From Methylovirgula sp. 4M-Z18 (GTDB lineage: Bacteria > Pseudomonadota > Alphaproteobacteria > Rhizobiales > Beijerinckiaceae), in the NCBI RefSeq assembly GCF_037890675.1, contig NZ_CP149574.1, positions 2,580,874 through 2,644,873 on the forward strand: a stretch of DNA of 64,000 nt, read 5' to 3'. The translations under genes and the position numbers were made by a program. Within the stretch, counting starts at the first letter, position 1; every line of letters starts with the position of its first letter. The notes below the pieces were generated by a model, which saw only the letters and a list, made by a program, of their open reading frames with translations, did no database searches and had not been told where the DNA came from. This document shows positions 25,816 through 34,167 of the stretch, one piece after another.

Positions 25816-27003
25816 TTGGGGCCGCTTGCGGGACTGAAGGTGGTCGAGTTTGCCGGCCTTGGCCCGGTGCCGTTCTGCGGCATGCTCCTTGGCGATCTCG
25901 GCGCCGACGTCCTTCGTATCGACAAGCCGGAAGCCGGCGACCGCAACGTCGAAATTCCGACCAAGTTCGACTTGCACAACCGCAGCAAGCGGTCCGTTGC
26001 CGTCGATATCAAAACGCCGGCCGGCCTTGCCCTCGTCATGGAACTGATCGACCGAGCCGACATCCTCATCGAGGGCTTTCGGCCGGGCGTCGCGGAGCGG
26101 CTCGGATTTGGGCCCGAAACATGCCTGGAACGAAACCCGCTCCTGATCTATGGCCGCGCGACGGGCTGGGGCCAGGATGGCCCTCTTGCCCAATCGGTTG
26201 GGCACGACATCAACTACATTGCGTTGACGGGAGCGCTTGATCTCATTGGATCGAGCGACGGGCCGCCAATTCCGCCGCTTAATCTGCTTGGTGACTATGG
26301 CGGTGGCGCATTGTATCTGGCGTTCGGCCTGATGTGCGCGGTCTTTGAAGCGCGGCAATCTGGCCGCGGCCAGGTGATCGATGCGGCTATGATCGATGGC
26401 GTCACCAGCCTCCTCACCGTCTTTCATGCGTTCCGCCAGGCGGGCGCTCTCGCGCCGCAGCGTGGCGCAAATCTTCTCGATGGCGGCGCTCCGTTCTATA
26501 CGTGTTATCGAACCAAAGACGACCGCTATGTCGCCATCGGCGCGATCGAGGATCGATTCTATCTCGAATTGCTCCGCCTCGTCGGCCTCGATAAGGTCGA
26601 TCTTCCCGACCGCAACGACCACCGCAATTGGCCGGACCTTCGGCGGCGTTTTGCGGAAATATTCGAAACGCGAACGCGCGGAGAATGGACGGCGCTGTTC
26701 GAGGGGCGCGACGCCTGCCTTTCTCCTGTCCTGTCGCTCGATGAAGCGACACAGCATCCGCACAATCGCGCAAGATCCATGTTCGAGACCGTTGACAGCC
26801 TCAGCCACTCGCGGCCAGTACCCCGTTTCTCGCGCACACCCGGCAAGATTCAGCGGTCCGCACCAAGGCGCGGCGAACATACACACGAAGCGCTGAAGGA
26901 TTGGGCCGTGAGCGAAGCTGCCATCGAGAACGCCCTTCGCTCCGGCGCGCTCCTCGCCGGCATCGAGCACTCTCGAGAGTCCGCTTCAGAAAAATCAGAA
27001 TGA
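25816..27003 (+). CDS. CaiB/BaiF CoA-transferase-fold protein, alpha-methylacyl-CoA racemase-like
   Basis: A 395-residue family III CoA-transferase-fold protein. Residues GHDINYIALTGAL and NLLGDYGGGALYLAFG match the catalytic His and Asp regions of alpha-methylacyl-CoA racemase, so epimerisation of a 2-methylacyl-CoA is more likely than CoA transfer. The start is TTG 25816 with AAGGAG seven bases upstream. It follows the sugar-acid genes on the same strand but has no obvious metabolic link to them; it may be a separate unit. It converges on the efflux operon. Confidence 0.82.
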   Translation: MGPLAGLKVVEFAGLGPVPFCGMLLGDLGADVLRIDKPEAGDRNVEIPTKFDLHNRSKRSVAVDIKTPAGLALVMELIDRADILIEGFRPGVAERLGFGPETCLERNPLLIYGRATGWGQDGPLAQSVGHDINYIALTGALDLIGSSDGPPIPPLNLLGDYGGGALYLAFGLMCAVFEARQSGRGQVIDAAMIDGVTSLLTVFHAFRQAGALAPQRGANLLDGGAPFYTCYRTKDDRYVAIGAIEDRFYLELLRLVGLDKVDLPDRNDHRNWPDLRRRFAEIFETRTRGEWTALFEGRDACLSPVLSLDEATQHPHNRARSMFETVDSLSHSRPVPRFSRTPGKIQRSAPRRGEHTHEALKDWAVSEAAIENALRSGALLAGIEHSRESASEKSE

Positions 27004-27059
27004 ATCCAGCAGCGCGACGTCGCTTCGTCACGAAGGGATCCTCTTTTCTGCCCGGCCGC

Positions 27060-28208
27060 CTACGGCCCTTTGGTGTGCGTCGGCGCATCGATTTGCACCG
27101 TCGCCGTCATGCCGGCGGCGAGAATCACGTCTTGTGGCACCTGATCGATATGGATGCGAACCGGAATGCGCTGTGCCAGCCGCACCCAAGTGAAAATCGG
27201 ATTGACCGTCGCGACGCCTTGCCCATTCGGTTGCGCGTTCGCGACACTGATCGCGCGCGCGATACTGTCGACGTGACCATGGACGATGTCGCTGTACCCC
27301 ATCAATTTCACCTCGGCCGGGTCGCCCACGCGAATATCCGTGAGATTGGTTTCCTCGAAATACGCATCGACCCAGAAGGAATCGGCGTCGACGATCGAAA
27401 TGATGCTCTTCTCCGCGGAGGCATAGGCGCCCGACCGCACGATGAGATTGGTCACCCAGCCATTCGCCGGTGAGCGAATTTCCGTGCGCTCCAGATTGAC
27501 CTTGGCACGATCGAGCTGTGCCTGCGCCTGGCCGACGCTCGCTTCCGCGCCGCTGCGCTGTGCATTGAGCGAGTCGATGCGGCGTTGCGCCTGTTTCAGC
27601 GCCGCATCAGCGCTCGCAAGCGCAGCCTCCTGTTGCCGCAATTGGGACTCCGTCTGTTGCACGCTCTGAATCGTTCCGGCGTTGCTTTGCATCAAATCCT
27701 GCGAACGCGTCGCCTGCTGCTTCGCGAAGGTCAATGCCGCCTGCGCCTGGTCGACTTGCGCCTGGCTCGCCGCGATTTGCGCCCGTTGGATTTCCATCTC
27801 CGCGTCGACATTCTGCGCATTCGCCTGCGCCTGGCGCAATGCGGCTTCCGCCTGTTCGGACGTGATCTTGTAATTGGTCGGATCGATCTGCAGCAGCAAA
27901 TCGCCCTTGTGCACAAATTGGTTGTCGGCCACCGGCAAAGTGACGACGTTCCCCCCTACCTCCGGCGCAACGGTCACGATATAGGCGCGGACCGTTCCGT
28001 CCCGCGTCCAGGGCGCATCCATGTAGGCGGACCACATGGCCCGCACGAGGACTGCGGCAAGCGCAACGACGGCAAGCGTGAGCAGCACCGAAAAAGTCCG
28101 CCGCATCGGATTGCGCGGCGCCGTACCGACCACGAGATCGGGCGACCAGGGCGCTTCTTGCTTGCGTTCGGTGGGTTGAACTTTCGGATTGGTTTCGGTT
28201 TGGGACAT
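27060..28208 (-). CDS. HlyD/EmrA-type membrane fusion protein (AaeA-like)
   Basis: Periplasmic adaptor of an efflux pump, 382 residues. One N-terminal membrane anchor (about residues 35-60) is followed by a biotinyl-lipoyl half (PEVGGNVVTLPVADNQFVHKG), a long Ala/Gln-rich coiled coil (about 110-215), the second lipoyl half (RSPANGWVTNLIVRSG) and a beta-barrel. It is the last gene of an operon with a FUSC permease and a DUF1656 protein, the order seen in AaeB-AaeX-AaeA type aromatic-acid efflux systems. Substrate unknown. Confidence 0.88.
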   Translation of the reverse strand: MSQTETNPKVQPTERKQEAPWSPDLVVGTAPRNPMRRTFSVLLTLAVVALAAVLVRAMWSAYMDAPWTRDGTVRAYIVTVAPEVGGNVVTLPVADNQFVHKGDLLLQIDPTNYKITSEQAEAALRQAQANAQNVDAEMEIQRAQIAASQAQVDQAQAALTFAKQQATRSQDLMQSNAGTIQSVQQTESQLRQQEAALASADAALKQAQRRIDSLNAQRSGAEASVGQAQAQLDRAKVNLERTEIRSPANGWVTNLIVRSGAYASAEKSIISIVDADSFWVDAYFEETNLTDIRVGDPAEVKLMGYSDIVHGHVDSIARAISVANAQPNGQGVATVNPIFTWVRLAQRIPVRIHIDQVPQDVILAAGMTATVQIDAPTHTKGP

Positions 28209-28218
28209 GGCGGAACGC

Positions 28219-28422
28219 TCAACGTGCGGCGAAGAGGACGATGGAGGAGAGGACGATCAGATAAACCGCCCCCACGAAGAGGGGTGGATGCCAAACGTAA
28301 CGGAGCAGGCTGAAACGATCGGCGATCCGGCACAGGATAATCGTGATGATCCAGGCGACGAGCAGCATCACCGCAATCGGCGCGACATAGACACCCAGGA
28401 CATCGACTTCGACGAATTTCAT
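28219..28422 (-). CDS. DUF1656 small membrane protein (AaeX-like)
   Basis: A 67-residue inner-membrane protein with two hydrophobic segments (about residues 9-31 and 44-64) and the DUF1656 pattern (EVDVLGVYVAP at the start, HPPLFVGAVYLIVLSS at the end). It begins inside the FUSC stop codon in an ATGA overlap and ends ten bases before the HlyD gene, so all three are one operon. DUF1656 proteins accompany AaeB-type pumps; their own function is not established. Confidence 0.88.
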   Translation of the reverse strand: MKFVEVDVLGVYVAPIAVMLLVAWIITIILCRIADRFSLLRYVWHPPLFVGAVYLIVLSSIVLFAAR

Positions 28423-30452
28423 GCGCGCGCTCCGGTATCGAAATAGGCACCATGCAAAGCGAGCGCCTCGGACAGCACGATAATGCTGCCGCGCGCCCGT
28501 AACACGGTTTGTGTCGCCATGCCGGCCTCCCCCTTCGCCGTCAAGACGGAGTCGAAACGCGCGAGCTCCGAAATGGCGCGCACACTATGGCCTTGCGAGA
28601 CAGGTGTAAGCGCGCGCTCAAGGTCGGCGTCGAGACCGAGCCAAATGGCAAGGCAGCGGAGCTGAATGATTTCGCGGCCAACGGAAAAAGCCGCCAGCAT
28701 TTGCGCCCGCTGCAATGGCGATGCTTCCGCCGGCAGCACAGCGAGCCGCCCGAAGACATGACCGTTCCAATCCCGATGTATGCGCCCCTTGGCCAAGCGG
28801 CGCAGGTCTTTCAAGGTGAGACGGAGAAGACGGCGCGCGCGAAAGCTGGGCAAAAGCGGCGGGATCAGGCGGAAGGACGCACAGGCGGCGAGGCAACCCG
28901 TCACCGTGGCCAAGCTGCTGTTGTAGAATCCCAGATCATTGTAGCTCATCAAATTCGTCGGCCCAAGCATCGAGACGAAGAGCATGGTCATGGCGTTGAA
29001 CATGCCCGTCTGCCACGGTTTCCCCGCCCACAATGTCAGCGCACCAAGCGGAACCAGGCAGGCGCCTAGAACGAGACTAAAGGCGATGAAATTAGCCGGC
29101 ACGCTCGGCAGCACGACGAAGTGGATGAATGCGGTCAGCGGCACGTCCATGACGACGCCGGTCGCGAAAGCGCGCGCGGTGGCATAGGCTTGATCGGCCC
29201 GCGGCGCGAGGAGAATGACCAGAACCATCGCCAGAACAATCGCGCCGACACCGCCCGGCCATCCCGTGATGACCCAGAACAAGGCGAGCGCGGCGATGGT
29301 CACAAAAGCGCGGGCGGCATTGACAAGCGCCGGCAGAAGATCGGGGACACGCAGATACATGGTGCCGCGCAAAGAGCGCGGGCGTTGCCCGTGAGCCACG
29401 AGCGCCAATCCTTCGAGCGCATGGACCATCCCCGCCAGCGCGACCGCCGTCTTGTCCGCAAGCAACCGCAGCGAAGGTGTATCTGCCGTAAGGCCGTTCA
29501 ACCGCTGCACGCCGGCCTCGCACAGGTGCCGCAGATCGCGCGGATTGGCAGCCCACGACGTCCCGTCCGACCGCTCCACGACCGCGCGCAGTTCCGACGG
29601 AATACACTGCAGGACGATCTCCACTTGTTGCCGGTCCTCTCCCCGCAACAGCCGCCCCAAATGATTTCCAACCGCGGTCCAACCGACCAAGGCGGCGAAG
29701 AGGCCGTCGACCGCCCTTTGCATTACCGGCGAATGGGCCCGAATCTGCGACGACTCGCCGATCGTCTGATCGATCAGCGGATCAAGGGCAATCACACGTT
29801 TCAAGAGCTCGCGCCGCACGGGCCGCGTGTCGATTGGATCTTCACCCGCATGCGCCAACGTGTCGGCAAATCCGCGCATGATGTCGGCATAGAGCCGCGC
29901 CGAAGCGGCCGCAAGCTTCCGAGGCGCATCGCCGATATCGGTCACTGCGCGGATCGATCCGGCGCATGCGATACCGATGCCAATTTCGCTCGCGCGCCCG
30001 ATCGCCAAATCGAAGACGGCGTCGGCATTGAGGCCGCCAACGGCCCCGAGCGCCCCGCCCGCAACGATCGCCACGGTGTAGCCGGAAAGGGCTGCGCCAT
30101 AAGCGGCAAAATTCCGCAAGAGCGTCGCCGCGAAAGCCGAAGCGCCGGCCCATACGGCGATGCTCGTGAGAAACAAAAACCTGCTTTGCGGAAACCACGC
30201 CGCCAGCAACAGGCTGACCACAGCCCCAACCAGCGTGCCGAGAATGCGAAACCAGGCTTTCCGCAAGGATGAACCGACCTGCGGCAGGCACACGACCGCA
30301 GCGGTCGTGGCCGCCCATCCCGGCTCATCGAGCTCGAGCCGGAATGCAACATAGAGCGCAAGCACAATCGACAGCCAAAGGCGCAGGCCGTAGAGCAGCG
30401 GAATACCCACGGCCTTGAGCTTGGCGATCCGGTTTGCGGTCAAAGAAATCAT
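28419..30452 (-). CDS. FUSC-family efflux permease (AaeB/fusaric-acid-resistance type)
   Basis: Inner-membrane transporter of an aromatic-acid-type efflux pump, 677 residues from the chosen ATG. Two blocks of about six membrane segments (residues about 15-175 and 365-510) are separated by cytoplasmic regions, as in AaeB. The frame is open to 30650, but ATG 30452 gives the usual family length and places the first segment correctly; no start has a clear ribosome-binding site. It is divergent from mtnA. No LysR regulator of AaeR type is adjacent. Confidence 0.85.
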   Translation of the reverse strand: MISLTANRIAKLKAVGIPLLYGLRLWLSIVLALYVAFRLELDEPGWAATTAAVVCLPQVGSSLRKAWFRILGTLVGAVVSLLLAAWFPQSRFLFLTSIAVWAGASAFAATLLRNFAAYGAALSGYTVAIVAGGALGAVGGLNADAVFDLAIGRASEIGIGIACAGSIRAVTDIGDAPRKLAAASARLYADIMRGFADTLAHAGEDPIDTRPVRRELLKRVIALDPLIDQTIGESSQIRAHSPVMQRAVDGLFAALVGWTAVGNHLGRLLRGEDRQQVEIVLQCIPSELRAVVERSDGTSWAANPRDLRHLCEAGVQRLNGLTADTPSLRLLADKTAVALAGMVHALEGLALVAHGQRPRSLRGTMYLRVPDLLPALVNAARAFVTIAALALFWVITGWPGGVGAIVLAMVLVILLAPRADQAYATARAFATGVVMDVPLTAFIHFVVLPSVPANFIAFSLVLGACLVPLGALTLWAGKPWQTGMFNAMTMLFVSMLGPTNLMSYNDLGFYNSSLATVTGCLAACASFRLIPPLLPSFRARRLLRLTLKDLRRLAKGRIHRDWNGHVFGRLAVLPAEASPLQRAQMLAAFSVGREIIQLRCLAIWLGLDADLERALTPVSQGHSVRAISELARFDSVLTAKGEAGMATQTVLRARGSIIVLSEALALHGAYFDTGARA

Positions 30453-30685
30453 GGACGTCGAAAGAAGCAAGTGTTGCCCGGCAATTTGGCCGCTTACGAC
30501 AGGCTTGTCGACTCTCCCGAACCGCGGCGAGGTGTCTTTGAAATATTTTTTACACATCGCATATGTAGAAACCAGATCGAGACGTTGCGCGGATACGTCG
30601 GCCCTATTGCGGTCGATCGCTCGGCCCTCCACAATAAGATGAGAATCCATGTCGTCATCGAACGCCTGCGCTAAGGAGAAGCTCG

Positions 30686-31780
30686 ATGAAAGTTGCCGGC
30701 CGTCATTACCGCACCATCTGGCCCCATGAGGATGGGCATTCGGTCGAGATCATCGACCAGCGCTGGCTGCCGCACGAATTCCGCGTCGTCACGCTCAAAA
30801 CCGTGGAAGATGTCGCGACCGCCATTCGCGACATGTGGGTGCGCGGCGCGCCGCTGATCGGGGTCACGGCGGCCTATGGCATCGCCATCGCGATGCACGC
30901 CGATCCGAGCGAGGCGTCGCTCGACAAGGCCCGGACCCTTTTGAACGCGACCCGCCCGACCGCGGTCAATCTGCGCTGGGCGCTGGATGTCATGCGCGAC
31001 CATTTGCACCCGCTCGCGCCAGAAAACCGCGCGAAAGCTGCTTATGAAAAGGCGGCGCAAATTGCCGACGAGGATGTCGCGTTGAACAGCAGCATCGGCC
31101 GCAACGGGCTCGCGGTCGTGCGCGAGATTGCCGCGCGCAAGAAGCCTGGCGAGCCGGTGAATATCCTGACCCATTGCAACGCCGGGTGGCTCGCAACGGT
31201 CGATTACGGAACTGCGACGGCACCGATCTATATGGCGATGGAGGCCGGCATCAAAGTCCATGTCTATGTGGACGAAACCAGGCCGCGCAATCAGGGCGCA
31301 CAGCTCACCGCATGGGAGCTCAACGAGCATGGCGTGCCGCACACGCTGATCGTGGACAACGCGGGCGGCCATCTCATGCAGCACGGCGCGGTCGATATGG
31401 TCATTGTCGGCACCGATCGCACCACGGCCGACGGCGATGTCTGCAACAAGATCGGCACATATTTGAAAGCGCTTGCCGCCCACGACAATCGCGTCCCCTT
31501 CTATGTCGCGCTGCCTTCGCCGACCATCGACTGGACGGTGCGCGACGGGATCCGCGAAATTCCGATCGAAGAGCGCAATGGCGATGAAGTCAGTTTTGTG
31601 CAGGGCCGCAACGAGAAGGGCGATATTTCGCTGGTCCGCATTTCGCCGGAAGCAAGCCCCTCCGCCAATCCCGCCTTCGACGTGACACCAGCGCGGCTCG
31701 TCACCGGCCTCATCACGGAACGCGGCATCGCGGAGGCCTCAGCCGCCGGTCTCAAGGCGATGTTTCCCGAGCGGAGCTGA
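30686..31780 (+). CDS. mtnA: S-methyl-5-thioribose-1-phosphate isomerase
   Basis: Isomerises 5-methylthioribose-1-phosphate to the ribulose form in methionine salvage. The 364-residue protein has the active-site Cys in [12 protein letters not shown] and Asp in [24 protein letters not shown] 30686 follows AAGGAG. No other mtn gene is visible; instead a nucleoside hydrolase follows on the same strand 107 bases later. The enzyme also works in deoxyadenosine/MTA shunt pathways in some alphaproteobacteria. Confidence 0.92.
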   Translation: MKVAGRHYRTIWPHEDGHSVEIIDQRWLPHEFRVVTLKTVEDVATAIRDMWVRGAPLIGVTAAYGIAIAMHADPSEASLDKARTLLNATRPTAVNLRWALDVMRDHLHPLAPENRAKAAYEKAAQIADEDVALNSSIGRNGLAVVREIAARKKPGEPVNILTHCNAGWLATVDYGTATAPIYMAMEAGIKVHVYVDETRPRNQGAQLTAWELNEHGVPHTLIVDNAGGHLMQHGAVDMVIVGTDRTTADGDVCNKIGTYLKALAAHDNRVPFYVALPSPTIDWTVRDGIREIPIEERNGDEVSFVQGRNEKGDISLVRISPEASPSANPAFDVTPARLVTGLITERGIAEASAAGLKAMFPERS

Positions 31781-31887
31781 CGATCAGGGCCCATAGCGAT
31801 CAGCGCAGTGCCTAAGAGCGGCGCCGCGCCTTTTTCATCTTTCATCTCCCCTCGGCCACCTTGCGGCAAGATTCTTTTGGAGCAGGC

Positions 31888-32850
31888 ATGCGCGCGTTTC
31901 TCATCGATACAGATACGGCTTCCGACGACGCCGTCGCGATCATCATGGCGTTGTCGACGCCAGACGTCCGCGTCCTGGGGCTGACCACCGTCGCCGGCAA
32001 TGTCGGGTTGGAACAAGCGACGCGCAACGCCCTCTATACGGCCGAGATCTGCGGCGCGGATGTGCCCGTCTTCAAAGGCGCCGCCGCGCCGCTCACCCGC
32101 GCCCATGAACATGCGCATTGGTTCCATGGCCACGATGGATTGGGTGACCGCAACTATCCGGCGCCCGCGCGCAGCGCGGAAGCCGAACATGCGGTCGACG
32201 CCATCATCCGCTTGTGCCATGCCGAGCCGGGCTTGACGCTCGTGACGCTTGGCCCGCTCACGAATGTCGCATTGGCCGTGGCGAAAGACCCGTCGATTGT
32301 CGGTAAGATCGCGCGCTGCGTCGTGATGGGCGGCGCGCCCTGCTGCGAAGGCAATGTCACGCCCGCAGCCGAATACAATATCTGGGTTGATCCCGAAGCT
32401 GCGCGCATGGTCTTTCGCGGTGGCTTGCCGATCGAAATGGTGGGCTGGCACGTGTCGCGCGGTGACAGTGTCGTGACGGAAGACGAGATCGCCGCGATCC
32501 TGGCACTCGGCACCGCAAAAGCCCGTTTTGCCATCGACTGCAACGGCCGTGCGAAGGAGGCTTATTTCGTCCAGACGGGCGAGCGCGGCCTTTCGCTTGC
32601 CGATCCAACGGCGATGGCCGTCGCGCTCGACCGCACGATCGGAACGACGTGGAGCCGTCATTTCGTCGAGATCGAATGCGCCAGCGAATCGACCCGTGGC
32701 ATGACGATCGTCGACCGGCTCAATGTCGCCCGGAACGCCGACAACGCCGTCGCATGGAAGCATGCGCTCGGCACCGGCATAAAGGCCGACATCTGCTGGA
32801 CTTTAGATGCTGCGCGTTTCAAGGCGATGCTGGTCGAAACGCTGAAGTGA
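31888..32850 (+). CDS. Nucleoside hydrolase (IunH family)
   Basis: Hydrolyses the N-glycosidic bond of nucleosides to base and ribose. The 320-residue protein opens with the calcium-binding signature DTDTASDDAVAI; further family segments are VTLGPLTNVALA, GNVTPAAEYNIWVDPEAA and GMTIVDRLNVARNADNAV. ATG 31888 has GGAG six bases upstream. It may supply purine bases to the degradation island or act on methylthioadenosine-type nucleosides together with mtnA; neither is shown by the sequence. Confidence 0.9.
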   Translation: MRAFLIDTDTASDDAVAIIMALSTPDVRVLGLTTVAGNVGLEQATRNALYTAEICGADVPVFKGAAAPLTRAHEHAHWFHGHDGLGDRNYPAPARSAEAEHAVDAIIRLCHAEPGLTLVTLGPLTNVALAVAKDPSIVGKIARCVVMGGAPCCEGNVTPAAEYNIWVDPEAARMVFRGGLPIEMVGWHVSRGDSVVTEDEIAAILALGTAKARFAIDCNGRAKEAYFVQTGERGLSLADPTAMAVALDRTIGTTWSRHFVEIECASESTRGMTIVDRLNVARNADNAVAWKHALGTGIKADICWTLDAARFKAMLVETLK

Positions 32851-33113
32851 AGCGAAAGAGGACCGAGCGCGGTTCCGCACAATCGCGCTCGTTCCGCTGC
32901 ATCATGAAGCAGATGGCCGCCTCGGCGCCATATTTGGCCACTTCATGCCTCGGCCTGATCGGCTGTGTTGTGGTATGTGCGAGCGATCGCTCAACCAAAG
33001 AGCTTTATCTCGATGCGGCTTGACAGCAAGAAAATCTCCTCTCCATTATGCGGGCCTATCGAGCGCCCTTTTTTCACGGCACCACCCGGTGCGCTGCGTG
33101 CGGGGACAAGCCA

Positions 33114-34166
33114 ATGAGCGATACGGCAAAGGTGGAAACTCCGGGCCCTGTCTCGTCAGGTGCCAAGGAGCGGCCGGCGGAAGCGTCGGCACTGCCGAGG
33201 GTCATCCTCTTCTCCGTTGTCGTCGCGTGCATCGTCGCGCTGGCGCTTTGGTATGCTGCACAACCGCAACCGCTTCTGGTGCAAGGCGAAGCCGATGCGC
33301 GCCGGATCGACATTGCCGCCCGCGTCGATGGCCGGGTCAGCGAACGACCGGTTGATCGGGGGCAGAATGTCAAGGCTGGCGACCTGCTCGTAGCCATCGA
33401 CAATCCAGAGCTTGTCGACAAGCTCAACGAGGCCAAGGCCGCGCGCGGGGTGGCCGCTGCGAACCTGGCCCGCATCCTGGTCGGAACGCGGCAAGAAATC
33501 ATCGATGCCCGGAAAGCGGCGATCGCCTCGGCCGAAGCGAATGTGAAGCTGCAGCAGCAGACCTATGACCGCACCCGCAAGCTGTCCGAGAGCAGCATTG
33601 CGTCGATCCAAAGCTTGGAAGAATCGACAGCATCGCTGGAAGTGGCGAACCGGGCGCTCGATCAGGCAAAGGCATCGTTGGCAGAAGCCATCGCAGGCTA
33701 TACGCCCGAGGAAAAAGGCGTCGCAGCCGCGAGCGTCACGCAGGCTGATGCCGCGATCGCCAGCCTCCAGGCGCAGGTCGACGAGTTGACGATCAAGGCG
33801 CCCTCTGACAGCCAAGTCTATCAGGTCGGCGTCGAAATCGGCGAATATGTCGCGCCCGGCGTGCCGCTCCTCTCGCTTGTCGATCTCAATGACGTTTGGC
33901 TCCGGTTCGATTTGCGTGAAGACCTCGTCAAACGGATCAAGGTCGGCGACAAGCACAAAGTGCATATCCCCGCGCTCGGCAACCGCGAGATCACCGCCGA
34001 AATCCGTTGGATCGCTGCAAGAGGCGAGTATACGAGCTGGCGCGCCACCCGCGCGACCGGCGATTTCGACTTGCGCACGTTTGAGGTGCGCGCTTACCCG
34101 ACCGAGAAAATTCCGGAATTGCGGCCTGGCATGAGCGCCTATCTCGACGTTCAGGAGGCGAAATAA
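33114..34166 (+). CDS. HlyD-family membrane fusion protein (first of two)
   Basis: A 350-residue periplasmic adaptor. One membrane anchor (about residues 29-47) is followed by a lipoyl half (DIAARVDGRVSERPVDRGQ), an alpha-helical hairpin (about 90-205) and a second lipoyl half (IKAPSDSQVYQVGVEIGEYV). ATG 33114 is chosen to place the anchor near the N-terminus; its ribosome-binding site is weak. It is followed one base later by the double ABC-2 permease, with a second HlyD protein after that. The arrangement recalls YhiI-YhhJ-type exporters. Confidence 0.87.
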   Translation: MSDTAKVETPGPVSSGAKERPAEASALPRVILFSVVVACIVALALWYAAQPQPLLVQGEADARRIDIAARVDGRVSERPVDRGQNVKAGDLLVAIDNPELVDKLNEAKAARGVAAANLARILVGTRQEIIDARKAAIASAEANVKLQQQTYDRTRKLSESSIASIQSLEESTASLEVANRALDQAKASLAEAIAGYTPEEKGVAAASVTQADAAIASLQAQVDELTIKAPSDSQVYQVGVEIGEYVAPGVPLLSLVDLNDVWLRFDLREDLVKRIKVGDKHKVHIPALGNREITAEIRWIAARGEYTSWRATRATGDFDLRTFEVRAYPTEKIPELRPGMSAYLDVQEAK

Positions 34167-34167
34167 A

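Noticed and set aside
30453-30650. 66-residue N-terminal extension of the FUSC permease
   Set aside because: The extension is hydrophilic, has no homology that I recognise, and runs up to the mtnA promoter; ATG 30452 gives the normal family length.
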